Positions 25,698 through 33,578 of a DNA stretch of 64,000 nucleotides are shown piece after piece. Positions within the stretch are counted from its first letter, which is position 1. Every line of letters starts with the position of its first letter. The DNA comes from UBA7430 sp002478765 (GTDB taxonomy: Bacteria; Bacteroidota; Bacteroidia; Flavobacteriales; UBA7430): contig CALSTU010000002.1 of assembly GCA_943789355.1 (NCBI GenBank), positions 62,001 through 126,000 on the forward strand, read 5' to 3'. The translations under genes were made by a program, and so were the position numbers. The notes beneath the pieces were generated by a model. It was not told the origin of the DNA and did no database searches. It was given only the letters and a program-made list of their open reading frames with translations.

Positions 25698-26228
25698 TTA
25701 CTTTTTACTTGACTTCGCTATGGTCTTGGGCTTTGCTGCAGTCTTTGGTTTCGATTTTGCTTTAGGCATCGTCTTGGCTTTGACTTTGGCTTTTGGCTTT
25801 TTGACGGCCTTCTTCTCCTCTACGACTTCCTCTGCTTCGTCGACAGTCTCAACAGCCAAGCCTTCTTTTTGCAAGCTGTTGTACCATGAAATAACTTTTT
25901 TAATATCGGACGGATAAACACGATCCTCATCGTAATCGTCTAAAATGGTTCTAAAATAATCAGACAAAACCGCCGCAGAAGACTTATGTCCTATGGCTGC
26001 TTTCCCTTCTTGTTTGATTCGTATTTTTTCAAGAACATCCACCAAAGGAATTTCTTCCGAATACGTATAAATCGCGATGTCTTGTAGAGCACTCATCTTT
26101 GAGCTTGTCGACATGGCCAACTTTTTACCGTCAGACAAGCTGGTTACAATCACACCATTTTTTGTTTGACCAATAACTTTGTAAAGTCCTGGCTTTCCTG
26201 AAACTGCGATGATTCCGTCAATATTCAT
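25698..26228 (-). CDS. DUF5606 domain protein with Lys/Ala/Pro-rich tail
   Basis: A 176-residue protein. The N-terminal 130 residues match the Bacteroidota family DUF5606 (MNIDGIIAVSGKPGLYKVIG, a small beta-barrel-like start, then SAAVLSDYFRTILDDYDEDRV). The last 45 residues are Lys/Ala/Pro repeats (KPKAKVKAKT, KAKSKPKTAAKPK), like histone H1-type bacterial tails. The tail could bind nucleic acid; this is inferred from composition. It lies 23 bp after the S8 protease gene and ends the transcript. Confidence 0.85.
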   Translation of the reverse strand: MNIDGIIAVSGKPGLYKVIGQTKNGVIVTSLSDGKKLAMSTSSKMSALQDIAIYTYSEEIPLVDVLEKIRIKQEGKAAIGHKSSAAVLSDYFRTILDDYDEDRVYPSDIKKVISWYNSLQKEGLAVETVDEAEEVVEEKKAVKKPKAKVKAKTMPKAKSKPKTAAKPKTIAKSSKK

Positions 26229-26251
26229 TTCTGATTATTTTAGTTTAACAC

Positions 26252-27730
26252 TCACTCTAGGACGACAAACAAGATACTCGATTTAACGCTAGCGTTGGAA
26301 ACTTGTACCGTGTAACAACCCTGATTTAAGTATTCTAAGGTTAAAAGCTTTTCAATAAAATTGGTGTCCGCACCAAAATCTTCGCGATAATACAACTTTC
26401 CGTAGACATCGAAAACAGATACTTGATAATTTCCAAGCTCTTGAACGTACAAATCCAAATTAAAAACTCCGATATTCGGGTTTGGTCGAACCTTTATCAG
26501 CATGGATTCTTCAGAAATGGGAGGCGAATGCAAAACGGCTCTGAACAGGTTGAGACGACCTGCCCCCATTTTTTGCGCGTAAGGAAAATTGTAGGCATCA
26601 ACATCGTCTGCTGAATTGAGTATTCTACTTCGAATCTGAAAAACCGTTTCATCAGGAAAATGCGAGCGCAACAGAATTGCTGCACTTGATACGATTGCCG
26701 ATGAAATTGAGGTTCCGTTGCTGTACGCATATTGATTGCTGGAATACGGTCCGTAAATCGCCGAACCAGGAGCCATGACATCGACGCTAGATCCGTAATT
26801 TGAAATGTCTGTTTTGCAATCATTTTCATCCGTAGCTCCCACACCGATAACCAAATCTAAAGCGGCAGGATAAAAATCAACATCTGCTCCCCGATTACCT
26901 GCCGATGCTACAACCAAAACATCCATAACGTTGGTCACATATTCAATCACATCCGCCTCAGATTGTCGATACTGCAAACTACCAAAGGAACAATTAATTA
27001 CTTGGGCTCCCATTTGAGCCGCGTAAAAGATGGCTTCGTTGGTATGAACAATTTGCCCCTGAGTATTTGTAACTTTTACCGGTAAATATCGACAGCGATA
27101 CCCGGGTGATGCACTTCCCAATTCATTGGCTGTGCTTGCCGATGCGACTCCAGCAATTACGTGACCGTGCGCACCGCCCTCATCAACCATTGGGTTGCTA
27201 TCGTCGGAACCAAAATCCCAGCCGTAATAATTATCAACATATCCATCTCCATCATCATCCACCCCATTCAACGGGTCATCGTGATTGTAAGCTAAATTCG
27301 CTTTAAGATCTTCATGGGTATAATCGACTCCGGAATCTACAATACCCAATACATACGTGGAGTCTCCTTGGGCGATGTCCCAAGCAAGTCCTGCCTGAAT
27401 CTTTTCCAAATGCCACTGTTTTGAGAGGTGTATGTCTGAGGGTTCAAATTCTAAGGTTCTGTGGAGAGGTCGCTCCCAATACATAATCTCTCCCGAGGCA
27501 AGCATTTCAACCAAAACCGTTGTGTCAGATACTACCAAATAAAGAAAATCACTAAAAAAAGAAGCGTGCTTGTCGGCAGATGGGTAGGCAAAAGTACTGC
27601 CGATTATCTTGTGCTGTATGTCGGCATGACTGAGCTTAGGATTTAAACGAACCAAATACCGATGCGTTACCTGAGCTTGCACCAAACAAGAAAACATAAA
27701 CATCAATAAAAGCGTTCGAAAAAGCATCAT
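26252..27730 (-). CDS. S8 family serine peptidase with T9SS type A sorting domain
   Basis: A 492-residue secreted subtilase. It has a signal peptide (residues 1-20, ending VQAQ), a short propeptide, and a subtilisin domain with Asp132 in GIVDSGVDYTHED, His188 in GAHGHVIAG, oxyanion Asn279 in VVASAGNRG, and Ser341 in SNGTSISSA. The His motif has one residue order unlike the standard HGTHVAG. The Asp-rich stretch GVDDDGDGYVDNYYGWDF is typical of Bacteroidota subtilases and likely binds calcium. The C-terminus is a T9SS sorting domain (IKVRPNPNIGVFNLDL). Its ATG overlaps the lipoprotein stop by 4 bp, so it is co-translated with ruvX and def. Confidence 0.92.
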   Translation of the reverse strand: MMLFRTLLLMFMFSCLVQAQVTHRYLVRLNPKLSHADIQHKIIGSTFAYPSADKHASFFSDFLYLVVSDTTVLVEMLASGEIMYWERPLHRTLEFEPSDIHLSKQWHLEKIQAGLAWDIAQGDSTYVLGIVDSGVDYTHEDLKANLAYNHDDPLNGVDDDGDGYVDNYYGWDFGSDDSNPMVDEGGAHGHVIAGVASASTANELGSASPGYRCRYLPVKVTNTQGQIVHTNEAIFYAAQMGAQVINCSFGSLQYRQSEADVIEYVTNVMDVLVVASAGNRGADVDFYPAALDLVIGVGATDENDCKTDISNYGSSVDVMAPGSAIYGPYSSNQYAYSNGTSISSAIVSSAAILLRSHFPDETVFQIRSRILNSADDVDAYNFPYAQKMGAGRLNLFRAVLHSPPISEESMLIKVRPNPNIGVFNLDLYVQELGNYQVSVFDVYGKLYYREDFGADTNFIEKLLTLEYLNQGCYTVQVSNASVKSSILFVVLE

Positions 27731-28224
27731 TCTTGAAATTGTTGCATGAGTTCTTGATCGGAATACTGCAGCAAGGCAATCATTCCCTTTGCTTGTTCTA
27801 TATAGGGATGCTCAGGATAACGCCTGATGAATTCTTGGTAGGTGTTTTTAGCAGTAAGTCGCTGTTCAAGTTTCTCAAAACAATGGGCTTGTTGAAACAA
27901 AGCCAAGGGTGCTAGAGGCGAATCTGCGTGTTTGTCATGGACTTGATGAAAGATTTCGACCGCATTCAACCACCTGGATTGCCCTTTTAAAACCTCGGCG
28001 TATTTGAATAAAAGTTCTGGTTTTTTTGACGATTGAGGATGAGAACTCAAAAAAATACGGTATGCCTGTAAAAGTTGTTCTGCAAAAACAGAGTCGTTGG
28101 ATAAATCTTGTTGGGTTCTCAACTTAGATTCGATAGTTTCAATGGTTTTGTAATCGTTTTTTTCTCGATCCACACACGAGGTGAATATCGATAAAAAAAG
28201 AAGACAAAGAAAAAAACACCTCAT
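27727..28224 (-). CDS. Tetratricopeptide-type lipoprotein
   Basis: A 165-residue exported lipoprotein with signal and lipobox IFTSC (Cys17). Two or three TPR-like helical pairs follow (FAEQLLQAYRIFLSSHPQSS, WLNAVEIFHQVHDKHADSP, AKNTYQEFIRRYPEHPY), resembling the YbgF/outer-membrane assembly TPR type. It overlaps def and the S8 protease gene by 4 bp each (ATGA). A periplasmic scaffold role is plausible; no partner is defined. Confidence 0.8.
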   Translation of the reverse strand: MRCFFLCLLFLSIFTSCVDREKNDYKTIETIESKLRTQQDLSNDSVFAEQLLQAYRIFLSSHPQSSKKPELLFKYAEVLKGQSRWLNAVEIFHQVHDKHADSPLAPLALFQQAHCFEKLEQRLTAKNTYQEFIRRYPEHPYIEQAKGMIALLQYSDQELMQQFQE

Positions 28225-28793
28225 CGTTTTCGCCTTTTGGATTTGTAAAATCGCATGCGGTATTCTGACTTGATCTTACCGTCACGAATGTCTTCCAAGC
28301 GTCTTTTTATCATCCGTTTGCGAAGCGGAGATAAATAGTCGGTGAATAAAACACCTTCGATGTGATCGTACTCATGTTGGATAACCCGAGCAGCAAGGCC
28401 CTCATAAGACTCTGTGTGCTCCACAAAATCTTCATCGCAATAGCGAATGGTGATTTTAGGATGACGAGAAACTTCTTCTCGAACTTCCGGAATGCTCAAA
28501 CAACCTTCTTTAAAAAGCCACGCATCGCCTTCTTCTTCCAAAATTTCTGCATTGATGAAGGTCTTTTTAAACCCTGACAATTCAGGTTCATCTTCTTCAA
28601 AAGTCGAACAATCAATAACGAATACTCGGATGGACTTCCCAATTTGTGGTGCCGCCAATCCAACCCCATGAGATGCGTACATCGTTTCGTACATGTTCTC
28701 AATAAGTTCTTTTAGATTTGGATGATCCGAAGAAATGTCATCAGCGACTTCTTTTAAAACAGGGTCTCCGTATGCTACGATGGGTAAAAACAT
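28221..28793 (-). CDS. def: Peptide deformylase
   Basis: Def removes the formyl group from the initiator Met of nascent proteins, using ferrous iron. The 190-residue protein holds all three motifs: GVGLAAPQIG (residues about 42-51), EGCLSIPEV (about 97) with the metal-binding Cys, and QHEYDHIEG (about 138) with the HExxH pair. The tail is basic. Start codon and length fit the family. It lies 2 bp after ruvX and overlaps the TPR lipoprotein gene by 4 bp. Confidence 0.96.
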   Translation of the reverse strand: MFLPIVAYGDPVLKEVADDISSDHPNLKELIENMYETMYASHGVGLAAPQIGKSIRVFVIDCSTFEEDEPELSGFKKTFINAEILEEEGDAWLFKEGCLSIPEVREEVSRHPKITIRYCDEDFVEHTESYEGLAARVIQHEYDHIEGVLFTDYLSPLRKRMIKRRLEDIRDGKIKSEYRMRFYKSKRRKR

Positions 28794-28795
28794 AG

Positions 28796-29218
28796 TTAAA
28801 TTTTAAAATTTCTTTGTTCCATAAATGATTGTAAAATGAGGGTCGCACTCACCTCATCCACCAAGGCTTTATTTTGTCGATCTTTCTTTTTCACACCCCC
28901 GTCAATCATTGATTGGAAAGCCATTTTAGAGGTGAAACGCTCGTCTACAAAGTGCACCTCCAAATCCGGGAACTGCTTTCTCAATTGTTTGGCAAAACCT
29001 TTAACGTAGGGTGTCGCATCTGTTTTCTGGTTGTTCAAGTCTTTAGGAAGACCCACAACAATCGATGACACGGATTCTTTAGAGATGTAATCTTTCAAAA
29101 AATCCATGCAATCATGAGCTCTAACAGTGCATAACCCAGAAGCAATTATCTGAAGTTCGTCGGTAATTGCGATGCCCACACGTTTCGTTCCGTAATCCAA
29201 TGCCAATAATCTAGCCAT
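28796..29218 (-). CDS. ruvX: Putative pre-16S rRNA nuclease / Holliday junction resolvase RuvX (YqgF)
   Basis: A 140-residue RNase H-fold nuclease of the YqgF family, implicated in 16S rRNA 5'-end maturation and formerly named a Holliday junction resolvase. Motifs are ALDYGTKRVGIAITD at the N-terminus with the catalytic Asp, VVGLPKDLNNQ near 59, VDERFTSK near 92, and the C-terminal DEVSATLILQSFM acidic site. It is the first gene of the minus-strand run with def. Confidence 0.94.
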   Translation of the reverse strand: MARLLALDYGTKRVGIAITDELQIIASGLCTVRAHDCMDFLKDYISKESVSSIVVGLPKDLNNQKTDATPYVKGFAKQLRKQFPDLEVHFVDERFTSKMAFQSMIDGGVKKKDRQNKALVDEVSATLILQSFMEQRNFKI

Positions 29219-29234
29219 AAATCAAATATTAAAG

Positions 29235-29242
29235 CAAATATA
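29235..29242 (-). promoter_or_regulatory. Putative -7 element of the ruvX run
   Basis: TATATTTG on the minus strand matches TAnnTTTG, 16 bases before the ruvX ATG. A matching -33 TTG was not found. Confidence 0.4.
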
Positions 29243-29315
29243 AGGATTGCAGTAGAATAACGTATGATGATTTATCTTGTATAAAATGAAAAGTATGCAT
29301 GAGGAGATTTACCCA

Positions 29316-29323
29316 TACTTTTG
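29316..29323 (+). promoter_or_regulatory. Putative -7 element of the thioredoxin-fabG run
   Basis: TACTTTTG matches TAnnTTTG, 46 bases before the ATG at 29370. The -33 region is not convincing. Confidence 0.35.
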
Positions 29324-29369
29324 CTCACAATAATTCCTTACTTTAGCCAAGTAAAATCGAAACTACAAC

Positions 29370-29846
29370 ATGAAGAAACTAATTTTCACAACCTTCATTC
29401 TACTTGCTGTTTCTTGTCAGATGAATTCCGCCAATTCTGAGACCAAAGAAAACTTTGCTGCAGAAAACATCCAAAGAACAGATAAACTCTGGTTTACGGA
29501 TGTTGATCGGGCACTCATGGCTTCAAAAAATACGGGTAAATCTATTTTTGTCTTTTTTACAGGCAAGGATTGGTGTAGTTGGTGTCGTAAACTAGATCGT
29601 CAAATATTAGTCGAAAAAGATTTTATCGATTATGCCAATGAAAATCTAATTTTACTCGAACTAGATTTCCCCAAAGGGAAACGCGATTTACCACAAAGGC
29701 AAATAGAACTGGCTCGAAAGTTTCAAATACGATCTTATCCCACTGTCATTCTAATGGATGCTTACAAAAATGAAATCGGTCGAACCGGCTATCAGGCCAT
29801 GTCGCCAATTCAGTACACAGAACATATTAACTCAATCATCAAATAA
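29370..29846 (+). CDS. Thioredoxin-fold lipoprotein
   Basis: A 158-residue exported protein with lipobox LAVSC (Cys16) and a thioredoxin-like domain. The redox motif is WCSWC (Cys69, Cys72) inside FVFFTGKDWCSWCRKLD, and the cis-Pro region is RSYPTVILMDA near residue 120. It resembles the thioredoxin_7/DUF255-like group found in the Bacteroidota periplasm. The likely role is thiol-disulfide handling in envelope proteins. It lies 13 bp before fabG and heads a four-gene plus-strand run. Confidence 0.87.
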   Translation: MKKLIFTTFILLAVSCQMNSANSETKENFAAENIQRTDKLWFTDVDRALMASKNTGKSIFVFFTGKDWCSWCRKLDRQILVEKDFIDYANENLILLELDFPKGKRDLPQRQIELARKFQIRSYPTVILMDAYKNEIGRTGYQAMSPIQYTEHINSIIK

Positions 29847-29859
29847 AGTACCCCATAAC

Positions 29860-30606
29860 ATGCAATTACTTCAAGGAAAAACAGCTATTGTAACCGGAGC
29901 CACGCGTGGCATCGGTAGAGGAGTCGCAATAAAACTAGCCGAGCAAGGTGCTGACGTAGCTTTTACATACGTCTCTTCCCAAGATAAAGCTCTGGCTCTA
30001 GAAAAGGAACTTCAAGACCTCGGTGTTAAAGCGAAAGCATACAAATCAGATGCTTCCATCCTGTTAGAGGCTGAATCGTTCGTAAAAGATGTCCTCGAAA
30101 ACTTCAGTTCTATTGATGTCTTGGTAAACAATGCCGGAATTACAAAAGATAATTTACTAATGCGCATGAGCGAAGAAGACTTTGATCGTGTTTTAGAAGT
30201 TAATTTAAAGTCCATCTTCAACATGACCAAAGCGGTACAGAGAACCATGCTCAAACAAAGAGCCGGATCTATTGTAAACATGACTTCCGTAGTAGGTGTT
30301 AAAGGCAATGCAGGACAGTCAAATTACGCAGCATCCAAAGCTGGAGTTATTGGTTTTACAAAATCTGTTGCACTGGAATTAGGATCACGTAACATTCGTT
30401 GTAATGCAATTGCTCCTGGATTTATTGAAACTGAGATGACCGAGAAACTCGGTGAAGAAGTGATTGCCAACTGGAGAAATTCCATCCCCCTAAAAAGAGG
30501 GGGCTCCCCAGAGGATGTTGCAAATGCAACTTTATTTTTAGCTTCTGACTTGTCTGGCTATGTTACCGGTCAAACCCTTCATGTTTGTGGCGGAATGCTA
30601 ACCTAG
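29860..30606 (+). CDS. fabG: 3-oxoacyl-[acyl-carrier-protein] reductase
   Basis: FabG reduces 3-oxoacyl-ACP with NADPH in fatty acid elongation. The 248-residue protein has the Rossmann TGATRGIGRG motif (residues 12-21), NNAGITKDNLLMRM near 90, the catalytic Ser in VNMTSVVG near 140, YAASK (Tyr/Lys) near 153, and APGFIETEMT near 186. The open frame extends upstream to 29758 but that overlaps the thioredoxin gene and lacks family similarity. The ATG at 29860 gives the standard MQLLQGKTAIVTGA start. Confidence 0.95.
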   Translation: MQLLQGKTAIVTGATRGIGRGVAIKLAEQGADVAFTYVSSQDKALALEKELQDLGVKAKAYKSDASILLEAESFVKDVLENFSSIDVLVNNAGITKDNLLMRMSEEDFDRVLEVNLKSIFNMTKAVQRTMLKQRAGSIVNMTSVVGVKGNAGQSNYAASKAGVIGFTKSVALELGSRNIRCNAIAPGFIETEMTEKLGEEVIANWRNSIPLKRGGSPEDVANATLFLASDLSGYVTGQTLHVCGGMLT

Positions 30607-30621
30607 AGCCCCTTCTCGCCG

Positions 30622-32694
30622 ATGATTCTCTTTGAACATCCCATTTTAATCGCAGTAGCAGTGATCTTTTCATTGCTACTTGCGGTATTTGTATACCGAA
30701 AGGACGACCGCTTCTCAAATGCACCAAAATCCTCAAGGATCCTTCTATTTTCCTTGAGGTTTATTTCTTTATTGATCGTATCACTTTTGGTTCTCAAACC
30801 AAAATGGCTGCAGAATTCTAAGGACGTTGAAAAACCAATTCTTGTGTTTTTACAAGATGCTTCTACTTCCATTCTAAACCATGCGGATTCGACCTACTAC
30901 AAAACAGAATTTAAAAACACGGTTTTCGAAAACAATCGCCAGCTATCAGACGATTATGAAGTCTATACTTATCATTTTGGAAGAGATCTTAAAAACGGTC
31001 TGGTCGATAAATTCACAGAAAATAGCACCGACATTTCAAATGCTCTGCAAGGTATTCATGATCGGTTTCACAACAGAAATCTCGCAGGAGTACTCATGGC
31101 CTCGGATGGAAATTACAATCGAGGCATTCATCCTTACTACCAAATCTCTAAACTCAACACACCTCTGTACACTTTAGCCCTTGGCGATACGGCGCGTGTC
31201 CCTGACCTAAGTGTCACATCAATTCGACATAACGAAATTGCTTATTTCGAAAATGAATTTCCTATCGAATTTGACCTTAAAAGTAATTTTAGTTCAGACC
31301 GGAAATATCAAATCGTTGTAGAACATGATGATGAAGCTGTTTACGAAGAATGGGTAAAACTTAAACCGGATGTTCCCCTGACAAAAAAGATCTACTTACA
31401 AGCAAAGAACAAAGGCATTCAATATTACAACATTCGCATCGTTCCTTTTGACGGGGAAGAAAATAAGCTGAACAATCAACAGCAGATTGCTCTAGACGTA
31501 TTGAATGACCTACAAAAAATCCTTGTACTCTCATCAGCGCCACATCCCGATGTTTCTGCGCTAAGATCGGCTTTGCAAGTGGGACAAAATTATGAGGTGA
31601 AAAGTGCCTTGTTTCATGAGTTCAAGGACGATATAGAACCTTACAACCTCATCGTACTTCATCAAATACCAGATTTCACGAATAGAAACAAACAACTTTT
31701 AAATCGTATTTTCAATAGTAAAACTGCGCTATTTATAATTGGAGCATCGGCGAGTAATTGGACGGGGTTTAAAGAAATAGAAAACAACGTCCAACTAAAA
31801 AGATCGGGAAACTTGAAAGAAGTCTTTCCGCTCCTGAATGAAAATTTTGCTGCTTTTGAATTGTCAGAAAATTGTAAAGAGTTTATTCAAAACACGCCGC
31901 CACTCCTATCTCCTTTTGAAGACATTAAAATTTCTCAACCTAAAAGATCTTTACTGAAACGAAAAACAGCAGACGGAGAAAATATGCAAGAGCTTCTCTG
32001 TTTTAAAGAAATAAACGGCAAAGATGTGGCCATACTTCTTGCAGAGGGACTTTGGAAATGGCGACTGTTTGATTACCAAAAGAATAAAGCTCACGATAAT
32101 TTTAATGAGTACATACAAGCGATAAGTCAGTACTTGACGGTAAACAAAGACAAACGAAAACTTCGTTTGCAATACGACAAACTGATCACGGAAGGTGAAC
32201 CCTTTGAAATTGATGCACAACTGTATGACGATCGTTACAACCTTGTGAAAAAAGCAAGCATGGATATGCTTTTGTCAGATAAAAATGACAACGACTACAG
32301 GTTCACCCTGATTCCTGAAGGAACAACCTACAAAGCCAAAATAGAGTCCTTAGGAGAAGGTAAGTATTCGTTCATCATAAATTCTGATTACAAAGGAAAC
32401 ACTCAAAGTCAAAAAGGAGTTCTTACCGTTTTGTCCTCACAACTGGAAAGTCAAGATGAAACAGCCAACTGGGAATTGCTTGAAAAACTGAGTAACCAAA
32501 GCGGTGGAGCAATGATGACCAAAGATTCTTTTGGAGAATATGCAGCCTACATCAAAAAAAATGTAAAACAAAAACCACGCATTCATTACCTACAATACTT
32601 GAGTGATTTAATCAAACAAAAAGGAATATTTTTAGTACTTTTGCTATGCTTATTCTTTGAATGGGCGATTCGCAAAAGATTGGGTACTCATTAA
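30622..32694 (+). CDS. VWA-like membrane protein (690 aa)
   Basis: A 690-residue protein with two N-terminal membrane helices (residues about 7-24 and 41-58) and a C-terminal one (GIFLVLLLCLFFEWAIRK). Between them is a von Willebrand A-like fold with a MIDAS pattern DASTS in FLQDASTSI near residue 78 and a VLMASDG loop near 157. A glutamine-amidotransferase-like or beta-sandwich periplasmic region follows. It equals the BatA/VWA protein at 6519 in length and topology but lacks its FSNVAFL motif. The function is unknown; a periplasmic assembly role is inferred from family context. It is 15 bp from fabG and 14 bp from the prohibitin gene. Confidence 0.78.
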   Translation: MILFEHPILIAVAVIFSLLLAVFVYRKDDRFSNAPKSSRILLFSLRFISLLIVSLLVLKPKWLQNSKDVEKPILVFLQDASTSILNHADSTYYKTEFKNTVFENNRQLSDDYEVYTYHFGRDLKNGLVDKFTENSTDISNALQGIHDRFHNRNLAGVLMASDGNYNRGIHPYYQISKLNTPLYTLALGDTARVPDLSVTSIRHNEIAYFENEFPIEFDLKSNFSSDRKYQIVVEHDDEAVYEEWVKLKPDVPLTKKIYLQAKNKGIQYYNIRIVPFDGEENKLNNQQQIALDVLNDLQKILVLSSAPHPDVSALRSALQVGQNYEVKSALFHEFKDDIEPYNLIVLHQIPDFTNRNKQLLNRIFNSKTALFIIGASASNWTGFKEIENNVQLKRSGNLKEVFPLLNENFAAFELSENCKEFIQNTPPLLSPFEDIKISQPKRSLLKRKTADGENMQELLCFKEINGKDVAILLAEGLWKWRLFDYQKNKAHDNFNEYIQAISQYLTVNKDKRKLRLQYDKLITEGEPFEIDAQLYDDRYNLVKKASMDMLLSDKNDNDYRFTLIPEGTTYKAKIESLGEGKYSFIINSDYKGNTQSQKGVLTVLSSQLESQDETANWELLEKLSNQSGGAMMTKDSFGEYAAYIKKNVKQKPRIHYLQYLSDLIKQKGIFLVLLLCLFFEWAIRKRLGTH

Positions 32695-32708
32695 CTTAAA
32701 ATTAAAAA

Positions 32709-33521
32709 ATGAATCAAAAATTAAATCCTTTATTAGTAATTGCTGGGGGGGTATTTTTCTTCCTAATGTTGTTAAGCTCACAAATAACTGTGACTATCAA
32801 ACCGGGTGAAAGAGCCATCATCTTCAGGAAATTTACAACCGGTTTGGATAAAGAGCATATCATGCCTCCAGGCTTTCACTTTATTGCTCCATGGAATGAA
32901 GTTTTCGTCTATGAAGTTAAAGAGCAAAAAGTTGAAGAGAGTATGGACATACTCGACAAGAATGGTCTTTCAATGAACATTGAAATTACCGTTCGTTTTA
33001 ATCCAAAATACGATCAAATAGGTTTCTTGCACGAGGAATTTGGTAAATCTTACACCGATCGACTGGTTATTCCTGAAGTTCGTTCTTCGGCACGGAAAGT
33101 TATGGGACGATATGAGGCTGAAGAAATCTACTCCACGAAACGTAACGAAGTAGAATCAGCCATCATCGAAGAAACTAAAGCTGTTCTAGCTGGAAACAAT
33201 GTTGATGTAAAAGCACTTTTAATTCGATCGATACGTCTTCCGGAAAAAATCCGACAAGCCATTGATGACAAGTTAAAGCAAGAACAAGAAGCTAATGCTT
33301 ACCGCTACAGGCTAGATAAAGAATCTTCTGAAGCAGAGCGAAAGCGTATTGCTGCTGTGGGAGAAGCTGCTGCCAACAAAATTATAAACAGCTCTTTAAC
33401 AGAGAGCCTGCTTAAAATGCGTGGTATTGAAGCAACCATTGAGCTTTCTAAATCTAACAACTCAAAAGTTGTAATCATTGGAAGCGGTGAAGATGGAATG
33501 CCTTTAATTCTAAACGACTAA
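32709..33521 (+). CDS. Prohibitin/SPFH family protein
   Basis: A 270-residue membrane-anchored SPFH protein. One N-terminal helix (LLVIAGGVFFFLMLLSS) precedes the SPFH domain (TIKPGERAIIFRKF, MPPGFHFIAPWNEVFVYEV, NIEITVRFNPKY). A long coiled-coil (QAIDDKLKQEQEANAYRYRL, ERKRIAAVGEAAANKI) follows, and the C-terminus ends GMPLILND. Prohibitins form ring-like membrane scaffolds that often work with membrane proteases. The gene is the last of the thioredoxin-fabG-VWA run, before a strong terminator. Confidence 0.93.
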   Translation: MNQKLNPLLVIAGGVFFFLMLLSSQITVTIKPGERAIIFRKFTTGLDKEHIMPPGFHFIAPWNEVFVYEVKEQKVEESMDILDKNGLSMNIEITVRFNPKYDQIGFLHEEFGKSYTDRLVIPEVRSSARKVMGRYEAEEIYSTKRNEVESAIIEETKAVLAGNNVDVKALLIRSIRLPEKIRQAIDDKLKQEQEANAYRYRLDKESSEAERKRIAAVGEAAANKIINSSLTESLLKMRGIEATIELSKSNNSKVVIIGSGEDGMPLILND

Positions 33522-33540
33522 TTACAATTTATTTTATTTA

Positions 33541-33569
33541 AAAAAGCGACCCGTAACGGGTCGCTTTTT
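33541..33569. terminator. Bidirectional terminator between the prohibitin gene and comM
   Basis: A perfect 13-bp stem (AAAAAGCGACCCG/CGGGTCGCTTTTT) with a TAA loop, flanked by A-runs and T-runs on both sides. It serves both convergent genes. Confidence 0.9.
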
Positions 33570-33578
33570 TTTTGTGAT

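Noticed and set aside
29758..29859. Upstream extension of the fabG frame
   Set aside because: It lies inside the thioredoxin gene in another frame. The ATG at 29860 gives the conserved N-terminus.
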